Below, one piece after another: positions 1-5,797 of a stretch of DNA of 11,176 nt. The stretch covers positions 1 to 11,176 of the forward strand of contig CAIYTJ010000524.1 in the NCBI GenBank assembly GCA_903929065.1, in the 5' to 3' direction. Made by a program: the position numbers and the translations under genes. The notes beneath the pieces were generated by a model, which saw nothing but the letters and a program-made list of their open reading frames with translations, was not told the origin of the DNA and searched no databases. How positions within the stretch are numbered: position 1 is the stretch's first letter; each line of letters starts with the position of its first letter. Source of the DNA: an uncultured Bacteroidales bacterium. GTDB lineage: Bacteria; Bacteroidota; Bacteroidia; Bacteroidales; Paludibacteraceae.

Positions 1-49
1 ATTAAATATTAAAAATATTACTCAAATTATTTGGATTACAACATAGAAG

Positions 50-147
50 GTCAAGCCCTACGGGTTTTGGGCACAATCTCCACACCTCGCTACGCTTCGG
101 GTAGTATTCTGCCCAAAAACCTTGACAGCCGCCGCTTCTCTGGCTGT
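50..147. other. Foldable GC-richer segment with nested inverted repeats
   Basis: This stretch can form a nested structure on either strand. GTCAAG at 50-55 pairs with CTTGAC at 121-126. TTTTGGGC at 65-72 pairs with GCCCAAAA at 111-118. CTAC at 90-93 pairs with GTAG at 101-104. A separate hairpin pairs ACAGCC (125-130) with GGCTGT (142-147). The segment is visibly richer in G+C than the DNA on its left. Open frames cross it on both strands, but neither looks like a normal protein here. It could be a structured RNA, a leader, or a DNA site of a mobile element. The pairing is seen directly; the function is unknown. Confidence 0.45.
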
Positions 148-159
148 TTGAAGAGTATA

Positions 160-197
160 TCCTTTTTTTTCTTCTTTTCTTTTTCTTTCTCTTTTCT
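160..197. repeat. 38-nt uninterrupted pyrimidine tract
   Basis: Every base from 160 to 197 on the plus strand is C or T, mostly T runs broken by single C residues. It lies between the foldable segment and the DUF6943-like gene. Such tracts are prone to replication slippage and can form triplex DNA. On the minus strand it would read as a lysine/glutamate/arginine run, which is low-complexity and not evidence of a protein. Confidence 0.8.
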
Positions 198-258
198 GGG
201 GGTAAAAATTATTTGCAGGGGTAGTCCCTCGTTTATTCACCCTTTAATCGTTATCCTC

Positions 259-690
259 ATGTGTGCTTTTATTTTGAAGTCTTACAATCAGAAAGAAGAA
301 ATCCGAAATCCTCATTTCTTTATCCTAAACAAAGGAAATAATAGTGGAAAACCACTTTTAGCACCCTGTCCGAATTGCTTTGTAATTATCGCAGAAAATC
401 AAGAGCAAGCTGACCAACTTCACACCCTCTGTTATGCTTTGTGGCGGTGTCGTGCCTTTGTGCCTCATTTGCATGGCTCTGTTATTCCGTTTATCACTAT
501 TCGGTCATTCCGCAACGTTTTGGAGTTCCACATTCCAATCATTGAAAAAAACGCCACCGATTTTGCTAAAACTGTCCAGGCACTCAAATTATTGGAGGAA
601 AGGGAGCAGAATCTAAAAAAAACACTTCGAGCTGTAAGCGAATACAAGCAAGCGTTTGTTCGCCAATTTTTCAAAAGTGCAGGGGTGTAA
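259..690 (+). CDS. DUF6943 family protein (hypothetical)
   Basis: A 143-residue protein of unknown function that resembles the Bacteroidota family DUF6943. Recognition rests on the N-terminal block NPHFFILNKGNNSGKPLL (residues 17-34), followed directly by a PCPNCF motif with a CxxC pair (C37, C40). The C-terminal third (about 96-135) is charged, probably helical and possibly coiled-coil. No signal peptide or membrane segment is visible. The frame is open from position 31, but 31-258 translates into a phenylalanine-rich low-complexity run from the pyrimidine tract, so I chose the ATG at 259. A weak hairpin (TGCA+GGGG with CCCT+TGCA, 678-701) spans the stop codon but lacks a T tract. Family assignment is from memory of conserved residues and is moderately sure; the function is not known. 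Confidence 0.65.
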   Translation: MCAFILKSYNQKEEIRNPHFFILNKGNNSGKPLLAPCPNCFVIIAENQEQADQLHTLCYALWRCRAFVPHLHGSVIPFITIRSFRNVLEFHIPIIEKNATDFAKTVQALKLLEEREQNLKKTLRAVSEYKQAFVRQFFKSAGV

Positions 691-855
691 AAGCCCTTGC
701 ATAAGCAACTAAACGCAATCGGCAGCAAGCTAAACTCTTTCTGTGTCAGCCACATAATTGCAATATATCTTTACATTCGGATAAGGGAAAGTCCGTATTT
801 GAGCCGTACCAAGTCCAAGTAATCATATTTATTAACTCCATAAATTTTTAAGGTA

Positions 856-1494
856 ATGGGAAAGATTAATTTAGGTATTTTAGGAAGTTTCTCAGGTAAA
901 GTGGGAAATGTCGTAGGTGGTAGCTGGAAAGGAATCAGCTACATGCGCGCTAAGGCTTCTTCTGTAGCCAATCCCCGCACTGATGGTCAAATGGGCCAAC
1001 GCAGCAAATTTGCTTTAGTATTGGGTATTTTGAAGCCAATCACTGGCTTTATCCGTGTAGGCTACAAACGCTACACAACCAAACAAACAGCGTTCAATGC
1101 TGCAATGTCGTACATTCTCAACAACGCAATCACGGGAGCTTTCCCTGATTTCAGTGTTGACTTGTCCAAAGTGTTGGTTTCTCGTGGTAACCTTACTACG
1201 GCTTCAAATGCCGCAGTACTTGCCACAGGTGGTTCAATTGGTTTGACTTGGGACGACAATTCCAGTGCAAACATGGCTAACGCCACCGACAAAGCGTTGG
1301 TATTAGTGCTGAATCCACTTCGAGCAGAAGCAGTTTATGAAACTGCTGGAAACGCTCGTACCACCGGAGCTCAAGAAATTGCAGTTCCTGCGGAATGGTT
1401 AGGCGAAAGTGTTGAAGTGTTCCTTGGGTTTATCACCGAAGACGGCAAAGATCTTGCTAACAGCGTTTATTTGGGTTCTGTAGAAGTTGCTTAG
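856..1494 (+). CDS. DUF6266 family protein
   Basis: A 212-residue protein matching DUF6266, a Bacteroidota family of unknown role. The diagnostic N-terminus is present: MGKI..GILG.FSGKVGNVVG..WKG..Y.R (residues 1-31), then NPRT..Q..QRSKF (39-52). The rest (about 100-212) is rich in short hydrophobic strands and looks beta-sheet-like. There is no signal peptide or membrane segment. All eight arginines are CGN codons (4 CGC, 3 CGT, 1 CGA) with no AGA, and the gene looks GC-richer than its neighbours, which suggests high expression. A strong terminator follows 30 nt after the stop. Its place before a lysis-like cassette makes an abundant phage-type structural protein possible, but that is inference. 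The start is supported by the conserved MGKI opening. Confidence 0.85.
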   Translation: MGKINLGILGSFSGKVGNVVGGSWKGISYMRAKASSVANPRTDGQMGQRSKFALVLGILKPITGFIRVGYKRYTTKQTAFNAAMSYILNNAITGAFPDFSVDLSKVLVSRGNLTTASNAAVLATGGSIGLTWDDNSSANMANATDKALVLVLNPLRAEAVYETAGNARTTGAQEIAVPAEWLGESVEVFLGFITEDGKDLANSVYLGSVEVA

Positions 1495-1523
1495 GCGTAA
1501 GCAATAACTATTTTCTTGCTGAC

Positions 1524-1552
1524 AAATCCCGCTCATTCGAGCGGGATTTTTT
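1524..1552 (+). terminator. Rho-independent terminator after the DUF6266 gene
   Basis: A perfect 11-bp stem pairs 1524-1534 with 1539-1549 (core ATCCCGCTC / GAGCGGGAT) around an ATTC loop, with a run of six T residues at 1547-1552. It ends the DUF6266 transcript only 29 nt before the holin start, so it separates the two units or lets through a limited amount of transcription. Confidence 0.92.
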
Positions 1553-1581
1553 GAATACACTAATTTAAAAATCAAATCAAA

Positions 1582-2031
1582 ATGAAATTACTTTTTATAC
1601 CGTCCATAATGAATAAAGACTGGAGCCATTTAAATGGACTCTTGGCAGTTTTAGCAGTCTTATATTCCTGCGTATTTGTGTCAGTACTCATTGACCTATT
1701 TTTTGGAGTAAAACGAGCTAAACAATTGAAAGTGGTCCGTACAAGTTTCGGGTATCGCCGTACTATAACAAAATTGACCAGTTACTTTGGCTTAATGATA
1801 ATGCTAACCATTGGCGACATAGTCGCCAGCGTTGTGTTTGAAATGCCATATTTTACGGTTATAGGTGCGATTGGGATTGTCTTAATAGAGGCTAAATCCG
1901 TGTTTGAAAACCTCAGGCAGGAGAATAAAAACGTTGATGATATCCAAAAAGTGCTACTGAAGATATTTGAAAACAAAGAGGAAATACAAGCCCTCATTTC
2001 ATTCTTAAACTCAAAAAAACAGGAGGAATAA
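1582..2031 (+). CDS. Phage holin family protein
   Basis: A 149-residue membrane protein of the phage holin type (Phage_holin_4 / toxin-secretion holin group). Holins oligomerise in the inner membrane and open it at a set time, giving the lysin access to the wall. Three hydrophobic segments are visible at about residues 19-42, 65-86 and 89-108. A basic loop with the family-like motif IDLFFGVKRAK follows the first one. The C-terminus (105-149) is a charged, probably coiled-coil tail. The stop lies 2 nt before the lysin start, and the AGGAGG site of the next gene is inside its last codons, so the two are translationally linked. A second ATG at 1609 would shorten the N-terminus by 9 residues; dual starts occur in some holins, but nothing here proves it. 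A role in secretion rather than lysis cannot be excluded. Confidence 0.82.
   Translation: MKLLFIPSIMNKDWSHLNGLLAVLAVLYSCVFVSVLIDLFFGVKRAKQLKVVRTSFGYRRTITKLTSYFGLMIMLTIGDIVASVVFEMPYFTVIGAIGIVLIEAKSVFENLRQENKNVDDIQKVLLKIFENKEEIQALISFLNSKKQEE
2021..2026 (+). promoter_or_regulatory. Strong Shine-Dalgarno site for the lysin gene
   Basis: A full AGGAGG lies 7 nt before the ATG at 2034 and inside the last codons of the holin gene. Strong Shine-Dalgarno sites are uncommon in Bacteroidota, so this one stands out. It fixes the lysin start and suggests efficient or coupled translation. Confidence 0.8.
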
Positions 2032-2033
2032 AT

Positions 2034-2444
2034 ATGAAATCGAGAGGACTTCGGAACAATAATCCATTGAATATCCGGCACAATGCCGATAATTTTAAAG
2101 GAGAAATCAAAGGTAGAGACAAGAGTTTTAAAACTTTCTCGTCAATGCCTTACGGCTATAGAGCAGCCTTTGTAACGCTTGCAACCTATCTTTCGAGAGG
2201 ATGGAACACAATTGAAAAGATAATAACCAAATGGGCACCGCCTGACGAAAACAACACAGAAAGCTATATCGCCAATGTTGAAAAATGGTCGGGGATTCCA
2301 AGAAACAAAGTATTGACCGCCTTTGATGGCTCTGACTACATTCTGATTGTTGCGGCAATGAGTTTTGTGGAAAACGGACGAAACGCCGACATTTCAGCAG
2401 TACAGGAAGGATTTAATCTACAAACTAAAATCAAGATCCAATGA
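2034..2444 (+). CDS. P5-type phage peptidoglycan hydrolase (endolysin-like)
   Basis: A 136-residue protein of the group often annotated in Bacteroidota as 'structural protein P5'. The family is linked to phage wall-degrading proteins. The N-terminus has the hallmark RGLRNNNPLNIR (residues 4-15). Then come F.TF....YGYRA (32-44), a GWNTI segment (56-60) and KWAPP.ENNTESYI (66-79), all conserved in this lysozyme/transglycosylase-like group. There is no signal peptide, which fits release through the upstream holin. Its stop overlaps the start of the next gene (ATGA, 2441-2444). Five of its eight arginines are AGA, unlike the DUF6266 gene. I cannot assign the catalytic glutamate from the sequence alone. 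It is probably the wall-cutting step of the cassette. Confidence 0.8.
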   Translation: MKSRGLRNNNPLNIRHNADNFKGEIKGRDKSFKTFSSMPYGYRAAFVTLATYLSRGWNTIEKIITKWAPPDENNTESYIANVEKWSGIPRNKVLTAFDGSDYILIVAAMSFVENGRNADISAVQEGFNLQTKIKIQ

Positions 2445-2827
2445 AAAAGATACTTTTTTTCGCAGTAATAGCAACGATGTTGTATTCCTGCAAATCGGTA
2501 AAATACATTCCCGTAGAAACAACTAAAATTGAATACCGGGATAATTTCGTCAAAGACTCAATTTTCCGTTACGATTCAGTTTTTGTCAAGGACAAAGGCG
2601 ATACGCTAATTTTGGAACGGTACAGCTATCTATACAAAAACAAGATTGTCAAAGATTCAATCTTTATCAATGATACAATTCACGTTCCCTATCCGGTGGA
2701 AGTTGTCAAACAGGTAAAAGCTCCATTGACCGGCTGGCAAATTTTCCAAATCTGGTGCGGTCGTATTTCTCTAGTCGTTTTGTTGCTTATTGGCGTTTAC
2801 TTACTGTGGCGATTAAAGCAGTTCTAA
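2441..2827 (+). CDS. Small lipoprotein with C-terminal membrane segment, candidate u-spanin
   Basis: A 128-residue protein with two membrane anchors. The N-terminus (MKKILFFAVIATMLYSC) is a lipoprotein signal with lipobox LYSC, giving Cys17 as the lipidated residue. The C-terminus has a hydrophobic helix at about 108-124 ending in a basic tail. The middle (18-95) alternates hydrophobic and polar residues, favours beta strands, and carries VKDSIF twice (37-42 and 70-75). It overlaps the lysin gene by 4 bp and is the last gene before a terminator. A protein tied to the outer membrane by lipid and to the inner membrane by a C-terminal helix is the known layout of single-molecule spanins such as phage T1 gp11, which is of similar length and beta-rich. 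The topology is seen; the spanin role is inference. Otherwise it is a conserved hypothetical lipoprotein. Confidence 0.7.
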   Translation: MKKILFFAVIATMLYSCKSVKYIPVETTKIEYRDNFVKDSIFRYDSVFVKDKGDTLILERYSYLYKNKIVKDSIFINDTIHVPYPVEVVKQVKAPLTGWQIFQIWCGRISLVVLLLIGVYLLWRLKQF

Positions 2828-2846
2828 GGCTGTTTTCTACAAAATG

Positions 2847-2876
2847 AAATCTCACTCATTTCGAGTGAGATTTTTT
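2847..2876 (+). terminator. Rho-independent terminator ending the lysis-like cassette
   Basis: A perfect 11-bp stem pairs 2847-2857 (AAATCTCACTC) with 2863-2873 (GAGTGAGATTT) around an ATTTC loop, with six T residues at 2871-2876. It starts 19 nt after the lipoprotein stop codon. It closely resembles the terminator after the DUF6266 gene. Confidence 0.92.
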
Positions 2877-2886
2877 GTTCTAAAAC

Positions 2887-2905
2887 TGTCCAATATGTCC
2901 AAATA
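2887..2905. repeat. Tandem TGTCCAATA / TGTCCAAATA repeat
   Basis: Two adjacent copies (2887-2895 and 2896-2905) differ by one added A. They sit directly to the left of the first GTAC box and form part of the repeat cluster in this gene-free stretch. Confidence 0.5.
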
Positions 2906-2906
2906 A

Positions 2907-3025
2907 GTACTATATTTGTACGGTTTTTATATTGTTTATCAATCATTACTATTATCAATATAAAACATTGAATATCAATTTTATATTCAATTTATAACAC
3001 ATATTTATTCGTACCACATTTGTAC
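2907..3025. repeat. Repeat cluster in a gene-free boundary region, possible att or origin site
   Basis: The 441 bp between the lipoprotein gene and rlmF hold no gene I can support. Within it, two 15-bp boxes of form GTAC-N7-GTAC (2907-2921 and 3011-3025, 13 of 15 bases identical) lie 104 bp apart. Between them are two perfect inverted repeats: TTTTATATTG/CAATATAAAA (2925-2934 and 2956-2965) and ATTGAATAT/ATATTCAAT (2967-2975 and 2983-2991). TATCAAT occurs three times (2937-2943, 2953-2959, 2973-2979). A further GTACCA is at 3083. The layout recalls arm and core sites of a tyrosine-recombinase attachment site or an iteron origin. It also marks the change from phage-like genes to core genes. 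The repeats are seen; the role is inference. Confidence 0.45.
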
Positions 3026-3035
3026 CATAGCACGT

Positions 3036-3061
3036 AAAAGCCCTATAAATAAAGGGTTTTT
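3036..3061. terminator. Terminator-like hairpin in the boundary region
   Basis: AAAAGCCCT (3036-3044) pairs with AGGGTTTTT (3053-3061), including one G-T wobble, around an 8-nt AT loop. The right arm itself runs into T residues. It may be a weak terminator or part of the recombination-site structure next to it. Confidence 0.35.
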
Positions 3062-3118
3062 GTTTTAGAAGAAGTAAAGTAAGTACCAGTTAAGTAACCG
3101 ACTTTTATAAATATAAAG

Positions 3119-3153
3119 GACCAACCGAAAGAAATTTCAGTTGGTCTTTTTTT
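3119..3153 (+). terminator. Terminator upstream of rlmF
   Basis: GACCAAC (3119-3125) pairs with GTTGGTC (3140-3146). The stem continues with GAAA (3127-3130) against TTTC (3135-3138) across one mismatch, closed by a GAAA loop. Seven T residues follow (3147-3153). No gene precedes it closely, so it may belong to a gene lost during element insertion, or shield rlmF from upstream transcription. Confidence 0.75.
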
Positions 3154-3182
3154 GTTTTCAACAAATATCGCTCAACATTCGT

Positions 3183-3190
3183 TATCTTTG
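3183..3190 (+). promoter_or_regulatory. Bacteroidota-type -7 promoter box for rlmF
   Basis: TATCTTTG matches the Bacteroidota sigma-ABfr -7 consensus TAnnTTTG exactly. It lies after the terminator and would start a transcript near 3196 with a leader of about 70 nt before the rlmF ATG. I see no clear TTTG -33 box at the usual spacing. Confidence 0.5.
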
Positions 3191-3268
3191 CAACAAACGG
3201 TAAATATTGTTTCATGTGAAATGAATTCCATATTAAGCCTTTCATCATTATTGATAAATTCAACGTAA

Positions 3269-4240
3269 ATGTCCATCGAAAAGAAAGAACATACGGCCGA
3301 AAAAACCGTTTTACATCCCCGGAATAAGCATCGGAATCCGTATGATTTCAAGATATTAATAGCCACTTGTCCCGAACTGGAAAAATATGTGAAAGTGAAC
3401 GCGTACGGCAATGAATCGATTGATTTTGCCAATCCAAAAGCGGTGAAATGGTTGAACAAGGCTTTGTTGAAGCATTATTATTCCATTGAATACTGGGATA
3501 TTCCAACGGGTTATTTATGTCCACCAATACCGGGAAGAGCAGATTATATTCATTACGCGGCCGATTTATTGGGTACCAGCAATAATGGAAAAATCCCCAC
3601 CGGATTTAAAATCAGATGTATGGATATTGGTGTGGGCGCCAGTTGTGTTTTTCCAATTGTTGGAAATAAAGAATACGGTTGGTCGTTTATCGGTTTCGAT
3701 ACGGATAAAACAGCATTGGAATCGGCTGATAAAATTATCAATCATAATGCTTTTTTAAAACGAAACATCGCCTTGCGTTTTCAGGAAAATCCAAAAGATA
3801 TTTTTCATGGAATCATGGAGCGGAACGAACCGATTGATATAACCATTTGCAATCCGCCTTTTCATGCTTCGGCAGAAGAAGCACAGGAAGGCACACTTCG
3901 GAAGTTAAGCAGCCTGAATCACAAAAAAATCACCACTCCCACCCTGAATTTTGGCGGACAAAACTCGGAACTTTGGTGTGAAGGCGGCGAAGAAAGGTTT
4001 GTTCGGGATATGATCCGGCAAAGCAAACAGTTTGGGTCGAATTGTTTTTGGTTTACAACGCAGATTTCAAAACAATCGCATCTGGCAGCTGTTTATGATG
4101 CATTGAAAAGTGCCGGTGCATTGGAGGTCAAAACGATTCCCATGAATCAGGGAACAAAAATCAGCCGGATTGTGGCATGGACTTTTCTCAAAAAAGACCA
4201 GCAAAATGGATGGATTAGTACACGATGGAACGTATTATAA
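3269..4240 (+). CDS. rlmF: 23S rRNA (adenine(1618)-N(6))-methyltransferase RlmF
   Basis: RlmF (YbiN in E. coli) uses S-adenosylmethionine to methylate N6 of adenine 1618 in 23S rRNA, in the cytoplasm. The 323-residue length is close to the E. coli protein. The family N-terminal signature HPRNKHRNPYDF (residues 16-27) is intact, as is IDFANPKAVKWLN (51-63). The SAM-binding motif is DIGVGASCVFPI (119-130), and the catalytic NPPF of N6-adenine methyltransferases is at 195-198. The family block FGGQNSELWCEGGEE (228-242) follows. The ATG at 3269 gives the expected N-terminus, though no strong ribosome site precedes it. It reads alone after a terminator and a consensus -7 box, with nnr starting 51 nt downstream and possibly co-transcribed. 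Confidence 0.95.
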   Translation: MSIEKKEHTAEKTVLHPRNKHRNPYDFKILIATCPELEKYVKVNAYGNESIDFANPKAVKWLNKALLKHYYSIEYWDIPTGYLCPPIPGRADYIHYAADLLGTSNNGKIPTGFKIRCMDIGVGASCVFPIVGNKEYGWSFIGFDTDKTALESADKIINHNAFLKRNIALRFQENPKDIFHGIMERNEPIDITICNPPFHASAEEAQEGTLRKLSSLNHKKITTPTLNFGGQNSELWCEGGEERFVRDMIRQSKQFGSNCFWFTTQISKQSHLAAVYDALKSAGALEVKTIPMNQGTKISRIVAWTFLKKDQQNGWISTRWNVL

Positions 4241-4251
4241 TTCATAATGCA

Positions 4252-4265
4252 TAATTTATAATTCA
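4252..4265. repeat. AT-rich intergenic 14-mer TAATTTATAATTCA, copy 1
   Basis: TAATTTATAATTCA in the rlmF-nnr gap recurs exactly at 8221-8234 in the tetR-tolC gap. It lies in a run of near-palindromic AT motifs. Such short AT repeats are common between Bacteroidota genes and may reflect slippage or a dispersed small repeat. Confidence 0.4.
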
Positions 4266-4291
4266 CAATTAATTATTTAGCATTAGAAATA

Positions 4292-5797
4292 ATGAAATTC
4301 TTCAGCACTTCACAAATTCGTGAACTGGATAAATTCACAATTGAACATGAGCCGATTGCTTCCATTGATTTAATGGAACGTGCGGCAGTTGCAATTACCA
4401 ACAAATTCACTGAATTGTTTAGTTCAACAAATTCTGTTTGTATTTTGGCTGGTCCGGGAAATAATGGTGGCGATGCACTTGCAACAGCACGTTTACTGCT
4501 TCAAAGAGGATACCAGGTGACTACACTTTTTCTGTCAACAGGCTCATTGTCTGCTGATTGTAAGGCAAACTTTCGTAGGGTGGAAATACAATTTCCCCGT
4601 TCATTTATTGAGCTTACCCAAAAATTTATTGATCCGGAAATTTCAAACAATACGGTTATTATCGATGGTATTTTTGGCTCAGGGCTTAACCGATCGGCTG
4701 AAGGAATTTTCGCGGAAGCTATAACTTGGTTAAATTCAATAGACAATCAAGTGGTTTCAATCGATATTCCATCCGGTTTGCAGGGTGAAGAAAATCCGGA
4801 TTTATCGATTCCCATTGTCAAAGCAGATTACACTTTCAGCTTGCAATTCCCCAAACTGGCTTTCTTTTTTGCGGATAATGAAAAATTTATTGGTAAATGG
4901 GAAGTGGTTGATATTGGCATTCTTCCTGAAGCCATTCAGAAAAATTCGAGCAATTTATATTATCTGGAACAACAAGATATTGTTTCATTGCTGAAAAAAC
5001 GTACCCGATTTTCGCATAAAGGAAGTTTTGGTCATGCGTTGATTGTAGCCGGCAGCAAAGGAATGGCGGGTGCTTCGGTACTTTCGTCGAAAGCTGCTAT
5101 GCGAGCCGGAGCAGGTTTAGTGACTGTTCACGGACCGGAATGCAACCGGACAATTTTGCAAACTTCCATCCCGGAAATGATTTTTCAATCGGATATTCAG
5201 CAGGATGTTATCTCAGAAGTTCCAGATACGGATAAATTTAATGTCGTTGCCGTTGGTCCGGGAATTGGCACAAGTTCCGAAACAACCGAAATGTTGAGAG
5301 ATTTATTATCCAACCTGAAAGTACCATGTATCTTAGATGCTGATGCATTGAATATTATCGGTCAAAACACAGATTTGCTAGAATTTATTCCCGAAAACAG
5401 CATACTGACTCCACATCCTAAAGAGTTTGAGCGGATTTTTGGTGAATGCGAAACCTCATACGATCGAATGATTAAAGCTCAGGAAGCAGCGCTTCGGTAT
5501 AAGATTTTTATTATTCTAAAAGGTGCTTACACACTTATTGTCACTCCTGACGGTCGGTTTCTCTTCAACAGCACCGGAAATTCAGGCATGGCAACAGCTG
5601 GTTCGGGCGATGTTCTTACCGGCATTTTAGCCGGATTGCTGGCACAAAGTTATACTTCAGAAGAAGCTTCCAAACTCGGTGTTTTCATTCACGGCCGTTC
5701 CGGAGATTTAGCGCTGGAAAATGAATCAAAAGAATCGCTTATTGCCAGCGATATTATTGAGAATCTGGGAAAAGCATTTAAATCGTTGCAAGATTAA
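4292..5797 (+). CDS. nnr: Bifunctional NAD(P)H-hydrate epimerase / ADP-dependent NAD(P)H-hydrate dehydratase
   Basis: This cytoplasmic repair enzyme restores damaged NADH and NADPH. The N-terminal YjeF_N domain (about residues 1-215) epimerises R-NAD(P)HX to the S form. It shows the nucleotide loop AGPGNNGGDALATAR (53-67), DGIFGSGLNR (125-134) and IDIPSGL (157-163). The C-terminal ribokinase-like domain (about 225-501) dehydrates S-NAD(P)HX using ADP. It shows SHKGSFGHALIVAGS (241-255), GPGIGTSSET (322-331), DADALN (349-354), LTPHPKEFERIFG (372-384), ILKGAYTLI (408-416) and the GSGDVLTGILAGLLAQ block (437-452) with the catalytic aspartate. Both domains are complete and the length of 501 is normal. 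Its last 20 bp overlap the end of the opposite acyl-CoA dehydrogenase gene. Confidence 0.96.
   Translation: MKFFSTSQIRELDKFTIEHEPIASIDLMERAAVAITNKFTELFSSTNSVCILAGPGNNGGDALATARLLLQRGYQVTTLFLSTGSLSADCKANFRRVEIQFPRSFIELTQKFIDPEISNNTVIIDGIFGSGLNRSAEGIFAEAITWLNSIDNQVVSIDIPSGLQGEENPDLSIPIVKADYTFSLQFPKLAFFFADNEKFIGKWEVVDIGILPEAIQKNSSNLYYLEQQDIVSLLKKRTRFSHKGSFGHALIVAGSKGMAGASVLSSKAAMRAGAGLVTVHGPECNRTILQTSIPEMIFQSDIQQDVISEVPDTDKFNVVAVGPGIGTSSETTEMLRDLLSNLKVPCILDADALNIIGQNTDLLEFIPENSILTPHPKEFERIFGECETSYDRMIKAQEAALRYKIFIILKGAYTLIVTPDGRFLFNSTGNSGMATAGSGDVLTGILAGLLAQSYTSEEASKLGVFIHGRSGDLALENESKESLIASDIIENLGKAFKSLQD

Noticed and set aside
58..240. Minus-strand 60-codon frame with a Lys/Arg/Glu run
   Set aside because: Its basic run is the complement of the pyrimidine tract and the frame covers the paired segment. 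I could not support a protein, though conserved DNA of this kind may have been annotated as short hypothetical proteins elsewhere.
31..258. N-terminal extension of the DUF6943-like frame back to position 31
   Set aside because: It would translate a pyrimidine tract into a phenylalanine/serine run and cross a foldable segment. The family-like sequence begins only after the ATG at 259.
678..701. Terminator of the DUF6943-like gene
   Set aside because: The stem has a G-T wobble, spans the stop codon and is not followed by a T tract.
3036..3061. A tRNA end or tmRNA remnant as integration target
   Set aside because: No cloverleaf, acceptor stem or T-arm sequence is visible; only a simple hairpin is present.
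3172..3459. Minus-strand frame of 95 codons over the rlmF start
   Set aside because: It overlaps a certain gene (rlmF) and its promoter, has no recognisable family features and no ribosome site.
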